Shown: positions 7,262-14,126 of the stretch, in pieces
How the letters are laid out: each line of letters begins with the position of its first letter
Numbering within the stretch: the first letter of the stretch is position 1
Origin: Mediannikoviicoccus sp037890055
GTDB taxonomy: Bacteria; Bacillota; Clostridia; Tissierellales; Peptoniphilaceae
DNA: 17,602 bases
Assembly (NCBI GenBank): GCA_037890055.1
Contig: JBBKBD010000025.1
Reading direction: 5' to 3' (one strand)
Position numbers and translations under genes: made by a program
The notes under the pieces: generated by a model
What the model saw: only the letters and a program-made list of their open reading frames with translations
Told to the model about the DNA's origin: nothing
The model's database searches: none

Positions 7262-8478
7262 GTAAGACTTTAAAACATAGTTTCTCACCGAAACTTCATG
7301 AATACCTTGGAGACTATAGCTACGAACTATTTGAACTGGAAACTGAAGAACTGGAAAACTTTTTTAAACGTGAAGATTTAAAGGCAGTTAATATAACTAT
7401 GCCATACAAGGAAGAAGCCATGAAGTACTGCAATAAATTTTCTCCAGAAGCTCTAAGGATGGGCTGTATTAACACAGCTATTTGGGATGGAGAAGATATT
7501 GTTGGATATAACACCGATTACTATGGCTGCATGGAGATGCTAAAAGAGATTGACTTGGAGATAAAGGGAAGCGCCGTTGCTATACTAGGCGATGGATCCA
7601 CATCAAAAACAGTAAGAGTTGCCCTTGAAGATATGGGAGCAAAAGAGATTATAAATATCTCCAGAAGAGGAGAAATTAAATTTGAAGAAATTGACAGATA
7701 TAACCATGTGGAAGTAATTGTAAACGCAACTCCTGTAGGGATGTATCCTAACAACTTAGAGTCCCTTTTAAATTTAAAAGACTTTCCAAATTTAAAAGCC
7801 GTTGCGGACGTTGTGTATAATCCTCTTCGAACAAAATTGATTTTAGATGCAAAAAGACTTGGCATAAGAACAGCAACTGGTCTTAAGATGCTAGTGTATC
7901 AAGGAATAAAAGCAAACGAACTATTCTTTGAAAGAGAAATTGAAGAAGAAGGGGCCGAAAAAATCTACAACAAAGTCTACAGAGACGTTTCCAATATAGT
8001 CTTAATTGGAATGCCAGGATCAGGCAAGTCATCCTTAGGTCGTTCCCTATCCAAAAAACTTTCAAGGGGATTCATCGACCTAGACAGAGAAATTGAAAAA
8101 ATAAATAATATGAGCATAAAAGAAATCTTTAATAACTATGGTGAAGAGGGTTTTAGAGAGTATGAAAGTGCTGCATGTAATATATATGGCAAGGAGACCG
8201 GAATTATTATTGCCACCGGTGGGGGAGTTGTGGTTGACAAAGAGAACTTTAATCCACTTAAACAAAATGGAATAATAGTTCAAATCGATAGAAAATTAAA
8301 TAAACTTGCCACCAAGGGCAGACCTCTATCAAAGGGAGGCTTTGAAAGTTTAGTTAAACTACAAATGGAAAGAACAAAAAAATATCAAGACTTTGCAGAT
8401 TTTAAAGTTGTAAATGTGTATCACCCCGACTGTGTGGAGGAAATAATAGATGAGTTCAATGAAATTACTGGTTGTTAA
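7234..8478 (+). CDS. Bifunctional shikimate dehydrogenase-shikimate kinase (AroE-AroK fusion)
   Basis: One 414-residue chain carries steps 4 and 5. Residues 1 to about 240 are AroE: SFSPKLH (16-22) for shikimate binding, NITMPYK with catalytic Lys59, INTAI with Asn80, NTD with Asp95, the nucleotide loop LGDGSTSKT (118-126), ISRR (142-145), VNATPVGMYP and YQG with Gln224. Residues from about 252 are AroK: Walker A GMPGSGKSS (259-267), FIDLD (280-284), FREYE with Arg308, GGGVV (329-333), the lid residue Arg363 in KGRPLS, and MERTKKYQ. The join is uninterrupted, with a short acidic linker EREIEEEGAEK (233-243). An in-frame ATG at 7195 exists, but GGAGGAAGG at 7222-7230 fixes the start at 7234. 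It overlaps aroC by 28 bases and aroQ by 29. The NADP loop departs from the usual GxGG pattern. Confidence 0.94.
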   Translation: MARNKFGLIGKTLKHSFSPKLHEYLGDYSYELFELETEELENFFKREDLKAVNITMPYKEEAMKYCNKFSPEALRMGCINTAIWDGEDIVGYNTDYYGCMEMLKEIDLEIKGSAVAILGDGSTSKTVRVALEDMGAKEIINISRRGEIKFEEIDRYNHVEVIVNATPVGMYPNNLESLLNLKDFPNLKAVADVVYNPLRTKLILDAKRLGIRTATGLKMLVYQGIKANELFFEREIEEEGAEKIYNKVYRDVSNIVLIGMPGSGKSSLGRSLSKKLSRGFIDLDREIEKINNMSIKEIFNNYGEEGFREYESAACNIYGKETGIIIATGGGVVVDKENFNPLKQNGIIVQIDRKLNKLATKGRPLSKGGFESLVKLQMERTKKYQDFADFKVVNVYHPDCVEEIIDEFNEITGC

Positions 8479-8893
8479 TGGACCGAATATAAATATGCTT
8501 GGCATAAGAGAGCCGGAACTTTATGGAAAGGGAACATATATTGACCTTTGCAATCTCGTAGACAACTACTGCAGAGAGAAAGATATTGGAGTGGAGTTTT
8601 TTCAGTCGAACCATGAAGGGGATATTGTAGATACAATTCAAAATGCCTACGACAACTTTGATGGAATAATAATTAATCCCGCCGCCTATACCCACACCTC
8701 CGTTGCAATACTAGATGCATTAAAAGCAGTAGGCATACCTACGGTTGAAGTTCATATTTCAGACGTGAGCAAGAGGGAGGACTATAGACAAGTTTCTTTT
8801 ATAAGGGATTACTGTAAAAAATCAATTATGGGGTTTGGATTTAAAGGATATTTAATAGCCGTTGACTATTTTGTTAAATTATTAAAAAAATAA
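8450..8893 (+). CDS. aroQ: Type II 3-dehydroquinate dehydratase
   Basis: This is step 3, the dehydration of 3-dehydroquinate to 3-dehydroshikimate by the small dodecameric type II enzyme. At 147 residues the length is typical. It shows NGPNINMLGIREPELYG (10-26) with Arg20 and catalytic Tyr25, QSNHEGDIVD, NPAAYTHTSVAILDAL with the conserved Asn and His, and EVHISD followed by REDYRQ. The ATG at 8450 follows GGAGG (8436-8440) by nine bases; a second ATG at 8459 is too far from it. The gene overlaps the fusion gene by 29 bases and ends the operon. Its TAA forms the outer end of the terminator-like hairpin. With this gene all seven pathway steps are encoded in the operon. Confidence 0.96.
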   Translation: MSSMKLLVVNGPNINMLGIREPELYGKGTYIDLCNLVDNYCREKDIGVEFFQSNHEGDIVDTIQNAYDNFDGIIINPAAYTHTSVAILDALKAVGIPTVEVHISDVSKREDYRQVSFIRDYCKKSIMGFGFKGYLIAVDYFVKLLKK

Positions 8894-8915
8894 GGTTCAC
8901 ATTTTGTGAACCTTA
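8891..8915. terminator. Hairpin shared by two convergent genes
   Basis: A perfect 10-bp stem (8891-8900 with 8906-8915) has a 5-base loop. The aroQ stop codon is the first three bases of one arm and the stop of the minus-strand gene the last three of the other. On the minus strand it is followed by TTTTTTT, a good intrinsic terminator. On the plus strand no T-run follows, so termination of the aromatic operon here may be weak. Confidence 0.8.
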
Positions 8916-9455
8916 TGGTATTTGAATAAGACTACTTTGTCTAAAGTCATCCACAAGACCGTCTTTAGTCATGCGAATTTCAGACTTCAAATCTTGACTT
9001 CCTACATTCTTATCATCTTTCAGATATTCTATTGTGTATGAAGCTTCGTAGTATTCAAATTCATCGGAAGCCTTATCTTTTTTTATTTCATTAATCTTTA
9101 AATCTTTAAGTACTATTTCCAATCCATCTTCATTATGTGCAGTTCCTAACCAGATTAATGGGTTTACCCCTGCAAAGTTTTCATAGCCTGTTTCTGTCAT
9201 AAGTGGTTTAAACATATCTTCTAAATACTTATCCAGTTCAGTTTTTTCATTTGAATCTTCATCTACACCTTCACCGAGAGCTTAGTTTTCAGCTGAAGAA
9301 AACACATCACTATCATCTGGTTCTGGGACATAAGCTTTTTTTATAAATTTGTCAACTTTATCCACGTTAGAACTACTTTCTGCACAGCTTATAAATAAAC
9401 TAAGTGTCAGTGCAATAGCCATGATTAAAATACTTTTCTTAAAACTTTTTTTCAT
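8913..9455 (-). pseudogene. Small lipoprotein gene interrupted by an in-frame stop
   Basis: Reading from ATG at 9455-9453, with AAGGAGG at 9467-9461, the frame encodes a lipoprotein signal peptide: a lysine-rich start, a hydrophobic core and a lipobox-like FISC with Cys24. A polar Ser/Asp-rich stretch follows, then TAA at 9284-9282 after 57 codons. The same frame continues without a shift for 122 more codons to the stop at 8915-8913, giving an otherwise coherent 180-codon protein. The downstream part begins ALGEGVDEDSNEK and has alternating charged and beta-like segments (EFEYYEASYTIEYLKDD). No ribosome binding site stands before the internal ATG at 9215, so reinitiation there is doubtful. 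I recognise no family. A nonsense mutation or a one-base sequencing error (CAA, GAA or AAA to TAA) explains it best. If intact, it would be an exported, membrane-anchored protein. Confidence 0.75.
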
Positions 9456-9481
9456 AAAGACCTCCTTGTATATTTATAAAT

Positions 9482-9510
9482 ATTATAATTCAATCTCAAA
9501 AAAAATCTAA
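9482..9510 (-). promoter_or_regulatory. Candidate promoter of the lipoprotein pseudogene
   Basis: A perfect TATAAT (9487-9482) stands 17 bp from TTAGAT (9510-9505) on the minus strand, upstream of the strong ribosome binding site. The -35 match is poor (three of six), so this is tentative. Confidence 0.35.
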
Positions 9511-9914
9511 CTCTTTGTAATAAAATCATTGCCGCAGTTTTTGCAATGGACTTTTATTTTGCCCTTACCTCTTGGAACTTTCATTTCCGTTTTACAATTT
9601 GGACATTTTAAATATTTATAATCCTTTAAGTTTTTCATTTTATTTTTCTTTCTTCCAAAAAAACTTAAAAACTTTCTTCTAAGTGCGAGATAGTCCTGGT
9701 TTTCTTTTGCCCTTTGCACTGTGTTTCTTGAAAATATTATATAATTTGAATAAAACACACAGGCAAATCCAAATAATAGAATAAAATTACCAAATGTATT
9801 TTGTTTAAGAAATAGAGATATAATTAACATAACCATTCCTAAAGTGGATAAAAATCTTGAGAAGTGATTTATTCCATTACGCCCCTGCATGAATTTATAA
9901 AACCAATTTTTCAT
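9507..9914 (-). CDS. Small membrane protein with C-terminal zinc ribbon, function unknown
   Basis: The 135-residue protein has two hydrophobic segments (about 21-37 and 41-61), a basic stretch rich in Arg and Lys (about 63-100), and a C-terminal zinc ribbon made of CPNC (104-107) and CKNC (124-127). It probably sits in the cytoplasmic membrane with the ribbon in the cytosol, since the positive residues after the second helix favour the inside. An ATG at 9929 is in frame but lies within the ribosome binding region. GGAAGGAG then precedes the ATG at 9914 with normal spacing, so the shorter start is preferred. It is followed on the same strand by the broken lipoprotein gene, with about 50 bases between. 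I do not recognise a named family and infer no function. Confidence 0.8.
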   Translation of the reverse strand: MKNWFYKFMQGRNGINHFSRFLSTLGMVMLIISLFLKQNTFGNFILLFGFACVFYSNYIIFSRNTVQRAKENQDYLALRRKFLSFFGRKKNKMKNLKDYKYLKCPNCKTEMKVPRGKGKIKVHCKNCGNDFITKS

Positions 9915-10160
9915 TTTTGCTCCTTCCATAAGTATGTGTATTTACATAATATTATCTCAAGTACAAATTAATTGTTCCTTAAAATTTTTTTGAGAGCATA
10001 TTAGGGTTTGCTATGGTATGAATGTTTTGATATAAAGTTAAAAAAATTTGCATTCACATTTGCTCTTTGTAATAGAAATATAAATATAAGTTTTAGAATG
10101 ATTCACAGCATTATTGACAACAACTTGGTTTTTAATGTTTTTTTAAAAAGAAAAAAATAA
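9915..10160. other. AT-rich divergent intergenic region, nothing coding seen
   Basis: This stretch separates the zinc-ribbon gene from the surface-protein gene. I see no convincing small ORF with a ribosome binding site, no repeat array and no RNA structure. A TTGACA at 10114-10119 lacks a -10 at proper spacing. ATAATATTAT (9946-9955) is a short palindrome upstream of the zinc-ribbon gene that could be part of its -10 region. Confidence 0.5.
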
Positions 10161-10189
10161 TTTACAAGTGAAAAAAAATAAGCTATAAT
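10161..10189 (+). promoter_or_regulatory. Strong promoter of the CWB2 surface protein gene
   Basis: TTTACA (10161-10166) and a perfect TATAAT (10184-10189) are separated by exactly 17 bp, with an A-rich spacer. Transcription should start near 10196, leaving a leader of about 60 bases before the ribosome binding site. Confidence 0.85.
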
Positions 10190-10196
10190 ATGTACT

Positions 10197-10215
10197 GATA
10201 ATGATATTAATTATC
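10197..10215. promoter_or_regulatory. Fur-box-like operator over the transcription start
   Basis: GATAATGATATTAATTATC matches the classical 19-bp Fur consensus GATAATGATAATCATTATC at 17 of 19 positions. With the flanking T and A it forms a TGATAAT/ATTATCA inverted repeat. It begins 7 bp after the -10 hexamer, where binding of a Fur-type repressor would block initiation. That Fur rather than another member of its superfamily binds is inference. Confidence 0.7.
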
Positions 10216-10256
10216 AAATAGCTAAACTTAAATTATAAAAGAAAGGAATTGGTAAA

Positions 10257-13200
10257 ATGAAAATAAAAAAGATTACTTCATTAGGATTAAGTGTAGTTTT
10301 AATTTTATCTAATGCAAATTTGGTGTTTGCAAATCAGAAAAAAATTGAAGTGGAAAGAATTTCTGGCAAGGACAGATATGAAACGACAGAAAATGTGGCA
10401 AGAAGAGCTTTGTCGTTAGGTTGTGATAAAAAGTATTTTGTAGTAGCTGATGGAGAAAATTATCCAGACGCATTAAGCGCAGGAGCAAAAATTGCATCAA
10501 CAGGGGGATTGCTTCTTTTGGGAAATGAAAACGCAAGAAAATTACCTGATGATTTGATGAAAAATGTTAATACTATTAATGTTTATGGAGGGAAAGTAAA
10601 AGTAAATGAAGTAAATGTAGAAAAAACATTTGGAAAAGATAGATTTCAAACTTCTGAAAAAATAGCAAATAAAACTTATCCAAATGCAACTGATTATGTA
10701 GTTGTAAGTGGGAAAAATTTTGCAGATGCTCTAAGTGGTTTAAATATAGCTAAAAAATATGATGCACCAATAATACTATCTGAAGTACAAGAAATTCCGA
10801 CCAAAAAATATATTCAAGATAAAAAAGGACATGGTGTAGGAGGAAAGAGTGTTTTAAATGTAAAAGGGATGAATGAACAAATCTCAGGATCTGATAGATA
10901 TGAAACAAATTTAAAAACTCTTCCTAAAGAAGCTAAAAACATTATTATAACAAGCGGGAAAAATTATCCTGACGCATTAGCTTCTTCATCTCTTTTGGGA
11001 GCTTTAGAAAAATCGTGTCTTATGATAGTTAAAGATACTTTAAACAAAGAACAAATAGAGTATATACGCAAAAATAATGCTAAAGTCTACATAGTTGGTG
11101 GAGAAGATTCTGTAAACAAAAATATAGTTAAACAAATTGAAAATATAAATACGAGTGAAGAAACTAATAATACAAAACCAAATGTGGAAGGAAATAAAGC
11201 AAAACCACCTAAAGAAGAAATAAAGAAAGCGAAAGAAGAACTAAAAAAATACTTAGATACTGTAGATGAAACTTCACTGGAATCGAATGCTATAAATACA
11301 GAAGCTAATACAAAAGCTTTAGAAGATTTAAAAAAAGAACTTAAAAGAGCAAAAGAGCTTTTGAACGATGATGATATAGATAAAGAAAAGCTTGAAGAAA
11401 TTCAAAATATGCCTTTTAAAAAAGTTGGGAAAGAAAAAAAGGGAAAATTTAAATCGCTTTCCAAAAAGGTTATTGTAGATTTTAAAGTTATTGGCAAAGA
11501 GATAACTAATGAACATAACAATAGAAAATATAAGATTATTGAAGGCGATAAGATTAGAATAAAAACTTCTATAGAAGATTTAAGTAATGATAACACTAAG
11601 AAATCATATATAAAATTAAACTATGTTACCGATAGTGATTATTACAATGCCAAAGTAGATTCAACTTCATCAGCTACTCCTAAATATAAAAAGCAGGAAA
11701 TTCCTACAACTGACTATACAGTTAAAAAAGTTGGAGAAGAATATGAAATTGAGATTTTAAAAATGCCTGAAAATGCAAAGATTATTAAACCCGTTATCTT
11801 TGTTAAATTTGCAGAAAACACTTATTTTGAAAATGGAACTTTAGTTTTTGTTCAAAATGAAATAACAAGCGATAAAATCAGTGTAAAAGCGTATACAGAG
11901 CTAAAAGATGAAATGCTTAAAAATGCACTTAAAAATGTTCCTAATGGGGCGAAAATTACTGTAAAAAGCAAGCCAAAATTAAATAAAGTGGGAGAAGAGA
12001 AAGCTATACTGGAAGTTGAAATTAATGGTAAAAAGAATATTGTTGAGGTAATTGTTGAAATTACAAATTCTTATGCATTAAATCATATACCAAGACCGAG
12101 AATGGTAAATCAAATTAATGAAAAAACCTATCCTGAAGTAAGTGAAGGTCACACAATAAATTGGAAGAATGTTCTTGAAGGTGCTTTAAAGAACTCTTTA
12201 TATAAAAAGGTTGAGGTTTTAACTATACCTACTGAAGAGGAACTGAAAGAAATAGGCCCAAAAAGTATAAGATATAGAATAACTTTTAAGGATGATAGTG
12301 TAAGAGAATTTGATTTAACTTCTTTAAATATAGTTAAAAGTAATGCTTTTGAAAATGAACCAGAGATAACACCTTTAACTATAAATTATGATGAAGAATT
12401 AACCGAAGAAAAATTAAAAAGTGCTATAACAAACTTAACAGATCAAATGAAAGAGAATGAAAAAGGATACTATTTCAGAGTGATATCAAAACCAGATGTA
12501 GAAGAATTAAAAAAAGTGGGAAACTATAGTGCTAAAGTTCTTTTGGTCTATGGGGATGCATCTTTTAGGGAAGTTGAAATACCCATAGAGGTAACTGCGA
12601 AAAAAACTATGCAGATAGAACTTATCAAAAATACAATTGCAAAAGATGAAGTTTTTTATGCTTTATTGAGTGATAAAAATTTACATCCGACAGAAGGTTT
12701 TAAAGTATTCGTTAGTAATAAATCTACTTGGGAAGAAATAGAAAATCCAAAGATAGTATCATCTTCAGATCCTGAACATGCCGACAAGAGAACATTACAA
12801 ATTCCAAAAGACTATTTTAAGGAAAATGGAGACTATACGATTAAATTCATACAAGAAGGATACAAAGATAAAGAGCTGTCTTTTAAAGTTGCTGATAGAG
12901 TGAGAACTGTTAACTTGTCCTGGAAAAACAACTATGTTTACAAAGATATGGACTCTTTTGAGATAGAAGGAGAAAAAGGATGTAAACTGGATATTAAGTT
13001 TAAAAAATGGCAATTCTCGGAAGAATACATTGCTGTGGAAGATAAATTTATAACTGAAAAAGACGGAATATATACAGTTGACTTAAAAAGTATAAAAGAT
13101 AAGATAAAAGACTGTTCACAAATACAGTTTTATGCTAAGAAAGAAGGATTTGCAGACAGTGATGTAATAGTAATTTCGTATAAAGAAAGAGAAAGTTTTG

Positions 13201-13463
13201 ATAAATATAATATAGTTGATTTTGAAATAACAAAAAATCCTTATAAGTTAAAATATAAAGAAGGAGAAAATTTTGATCCAAAAGGTATGGAAATAACTTT
13301 AAAAGACAATAAAGGTAAAACAAAGGTTATAAAATCAGATGAATTTGCTTCTTTTGGAGTGATTATAAATCAATATGGTGTTTTAACCAAGGGAACAAAG
13401 TCTATTTTAATATCATTAGGATATATTTATAAGGAACTTAATATAACAGTTGATGCAAAGTAG
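10257..13463 (+). CDS. Secreted surface protein with three CWB2 repeats and Rib/Ig/HID-like modules
   Basis: The 1068-residue product starts with a signal peptide (1 to about 26, ending VFANQ). Three CWB2 wall-binding repeats follow, at about 34-115, 123-200 and 208-295. They are marked by RISGKDRYET, TFGKDRFQT and ISGSDRYET, and by GENYPDALS, GKNFADALS and GKNYPDALA. A charged Lys/Glu helix-rich linker spans about 300-385. Residues about 397-535 form a beta-rich region I cannot name. Rib/alpha-like modules cover about 536-604, 605-694 and 700-782 (KVGEEKAILEVEINGKKNIVEV is typical). Residues 784-880 end in IPKDYFKENGDYTIKFIQEG then YKD, like Shr-type hemoglobin-interacting domains; 882-976 looks like a divergent copy. 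Residues 985-1066 resemble a group 3 bacterial Ig-like domain. There is no LPXTG; anchoring would be through CWB2 binding to wall polymers. The ATG follows GAAAGGAA. The Fur-like operator suggests iron control. Hemoglobin or heme binding is inference. Confidence 0.9.
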   Translation: MKIKKITSLGLSVVLILSNANLVFANQKKIEVERISGKDRYETTENVARRALSLGCDKKYFVVADGENYPDALSAGAKIASTGGLLLLGNENARKLPDDLMKNVNTINVYGGKVKVNEVNVEKTFGKDRFQTSEKIANKTYPNATDYVVVSGKNFADALSGLNIAKKYDAPIILSEVQEIPTKKYIQDKKGHGVGGKSVLNVKGMNEQISGSDRYETNLKTLPKEAKNIIITSGKNYPDALASSSLLGALEKSCLMIVKDTLNKEQIEYIRKNNAKVYIVGGEDSVNKNIVKQIENINTSEETNNTKPNVEGNKAKPPKEEIKKAKEELKKYLDTVDETSLESNAINTEANTKALEDLKKELKRAKELLNDDDIDKEKLEEIQNMPFKKVGKEKKGKFKSLSKKVIVDFKVIGKEITNEHNNRKYKIIEGDKIRIKTSIEDLSNDNTKKSYIKLNYVTDSDYYNAKVDSTSSATPKYKKQEIPTTDYTVKKVGEEYEIEILKMPENAKIIKPVIFVKFAENTYFENGTLVFVQNEITSDKISVKAYTELKDEMLKNALKNVPNGAKITVKSKPKLNKVGEEKAILEVEINGKKNIVEVIVEITNSYALNHIPRPRMVNQINEKTYPEVSEGHTINWKNVLEGALKNSLYKKVEVLTIPTEEELKEIGPKSIRYRITFKDDSVREFDLTSLNIVKSNAFENEPEITPLTINYDEELTEEKLKSAITNLTDQMKENEKGYYFRVISKPDVEELKKVGNYSAKVLLVYGDASFREVEIPIEVTAKKTMQIELIKNTIAKDEVFYALLSDKNLHPTEGFKVFVSNKSTWEEIENPKIVSSSDPEHADKRTLQIPKDYFKENGDYTIKFIQEGYKDKELSFKVADRVRTVNLSWKNNYVYKDMDSFEIEGEKGCKLDIKFKKWQFSEEYIAVEDKFITEKDGIYTVDLKSIKDKIKDCSQIQFYAKKEGFADSDVIVISYKERESFDKYNIVDFEITKNPYKLKYKEGENFDPKGMEITLKDNKGKTKVIKSDEFASFGVIINQYGVLTKGTKSILISLGYIYKELNITVDAK

Positions 13464-13493
13464 AGTTTAAAGAACATAAAAACTAAAAAATAT

Positions 13494-13522
13494 TTGACAC
13501 CATAATAAATTTAGTGTACAAT
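13494..13522 (+). promoter_or_regulatory. Promoter of the rplM-rpsI operon
   Basis: A perfect TTGACA (13494-13499) and TACAAT (13517-13522) with a 17-bp spacer lie 31 bp after the surface-protein stop codon. This is one of the best promoters in the window, as expected for ribosomal protein genes. Confidence 0.9.
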
Positions 13523-13528
13523 ATCATG

Positions 13529-13670
13529 GTGTTAAAAAAGACTGTCCCGGTCCTTTTTAACAATATACAAAAATCGCCTGGTGGCCAAGGGTGCGATTCA
13601 TAAATGCTTGGTGGGAAAATAATCGCCATTTGACAGCGATGTCAAAATAGTCAAAATATTGTAAAAAAGG
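13529..13670 (+). promoter_or_regulatory. Structured 5' leader of rplM, probable L13 autoregulatory element
   Basis: The leader of about 155 bases has several hairpins. One is GTTAAAAAAGAC (13531-13542) with GTCCTTTTTAAC (13550-13561). Another is AATCGC (13572-13577) with GCGATT (13593-13598). A third is TTTGACA-GCGA-TGTCAAA (13629-13646), which has a GNRA-type tetraloop. AATCGCC recurs at 13621-13627 and GCGAT at 13636-13640, so alternative pairings exist. L13 leaders are known in low-GC Gram-positives; the assignment to that family rests on position and structure, not on a model match. Confidence 0.6.
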
Positions 13671-13683
13671 AAAGGAAGACAGA

Positions 13684-14115
13684 ATGAAAAGCTATAATGT
13701 AAAAGCGAAAGACATACAAAGAAAATGGTATGTTGTTGACGCTACAGACAAAGTTCTTGGAAGACTTGCAAGTGAAGTTGCAGCGATTCTAAGAGGTAAG
13801 AACAAGCCTATATTCACTCCAAATCTTGACACTGGTGACTATGTAATAGTTATCAATGCTGATAAGATTAGAGTAACAGGAGACAAGAACAAAAAGAAAA
13901 TCTATAAGAAACATACAGGTTACCCTGGTGGATTAAGAACTACTACTTTCGAAGAGCTTATGGCAAGAAAGCCTGAGAGAGCAATTGAACTTGCAGTTAA
14001 GGGTATGTTACCTAAGAACAGATTAGGTAGAGATATGTACAGAAAACTTAGAGTTTATGCCGGTGAAGATCACGGACATGAAGCTCAACAACCTGAATCT
14101 ATAGATTTAGCATAG
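13684..14115 (+). CDS. rplM: 50S ribosomal protein L13
   Basis: This is an early-assembling protein of the large ribosomal subunit that contacts 23S rRNA. The 143 residues are the normal length and show KWYVVDATDKVLGRLAS near the N-terminus, ILRGKNKP, GDYVIVINADKIRVTG, YPGGLR, and the MLPKNRLGRDMYRKLRVYAG signature near the C-terminus. The ATG follows GGAAAGGAAG. It begins the conserved rplM-rpsI pair, with 11 bases before rpsI. No terminator is evident between the surface-protein gene and this operon, so some read-through into it is possible. Confidence 0.98.
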   Translation: MKSYNVKAKDIQRKWYVVDATDKVLGRLASEVAAILRGKNKPIFTPNLDTGDYVIVINADKIRVTGDKNKKKIYKKHTGYPGGLRTTTFEELMARKPERAIELAVKGMLPKNRLGRDMYRKLRVYAGEDHGHEAQQPESIDLA

Positions 14116-14126
14116 GAGGAGAATAG

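Noticed and set aside
9944..9958. GATAATATTATG (minus strand) as a second Fur box upstream of the zinc-ribbon gene
   Set aside because: Only about 12 bases match, the spacing differs from known Fur boxes, and such AT palindromes are expected by chance here.
10114..10119. TTGACA upstream of the surface protein gene as a -35 element
   Set aside because: The bases 17 bp downstream are T-rich with no -10-like hexamer. The TTTACA/TATAAT pair at 10161-10189 is far better.
13630..13658. Second promoter (TTGACA plus AT-rich region) close to rplM
   Set aside because: The hexamer is one arm of the GNRA-capped hairpin and no acceptable -10 follows at 16-18 bp. The promoter at 13494-13522 is near-consensus.
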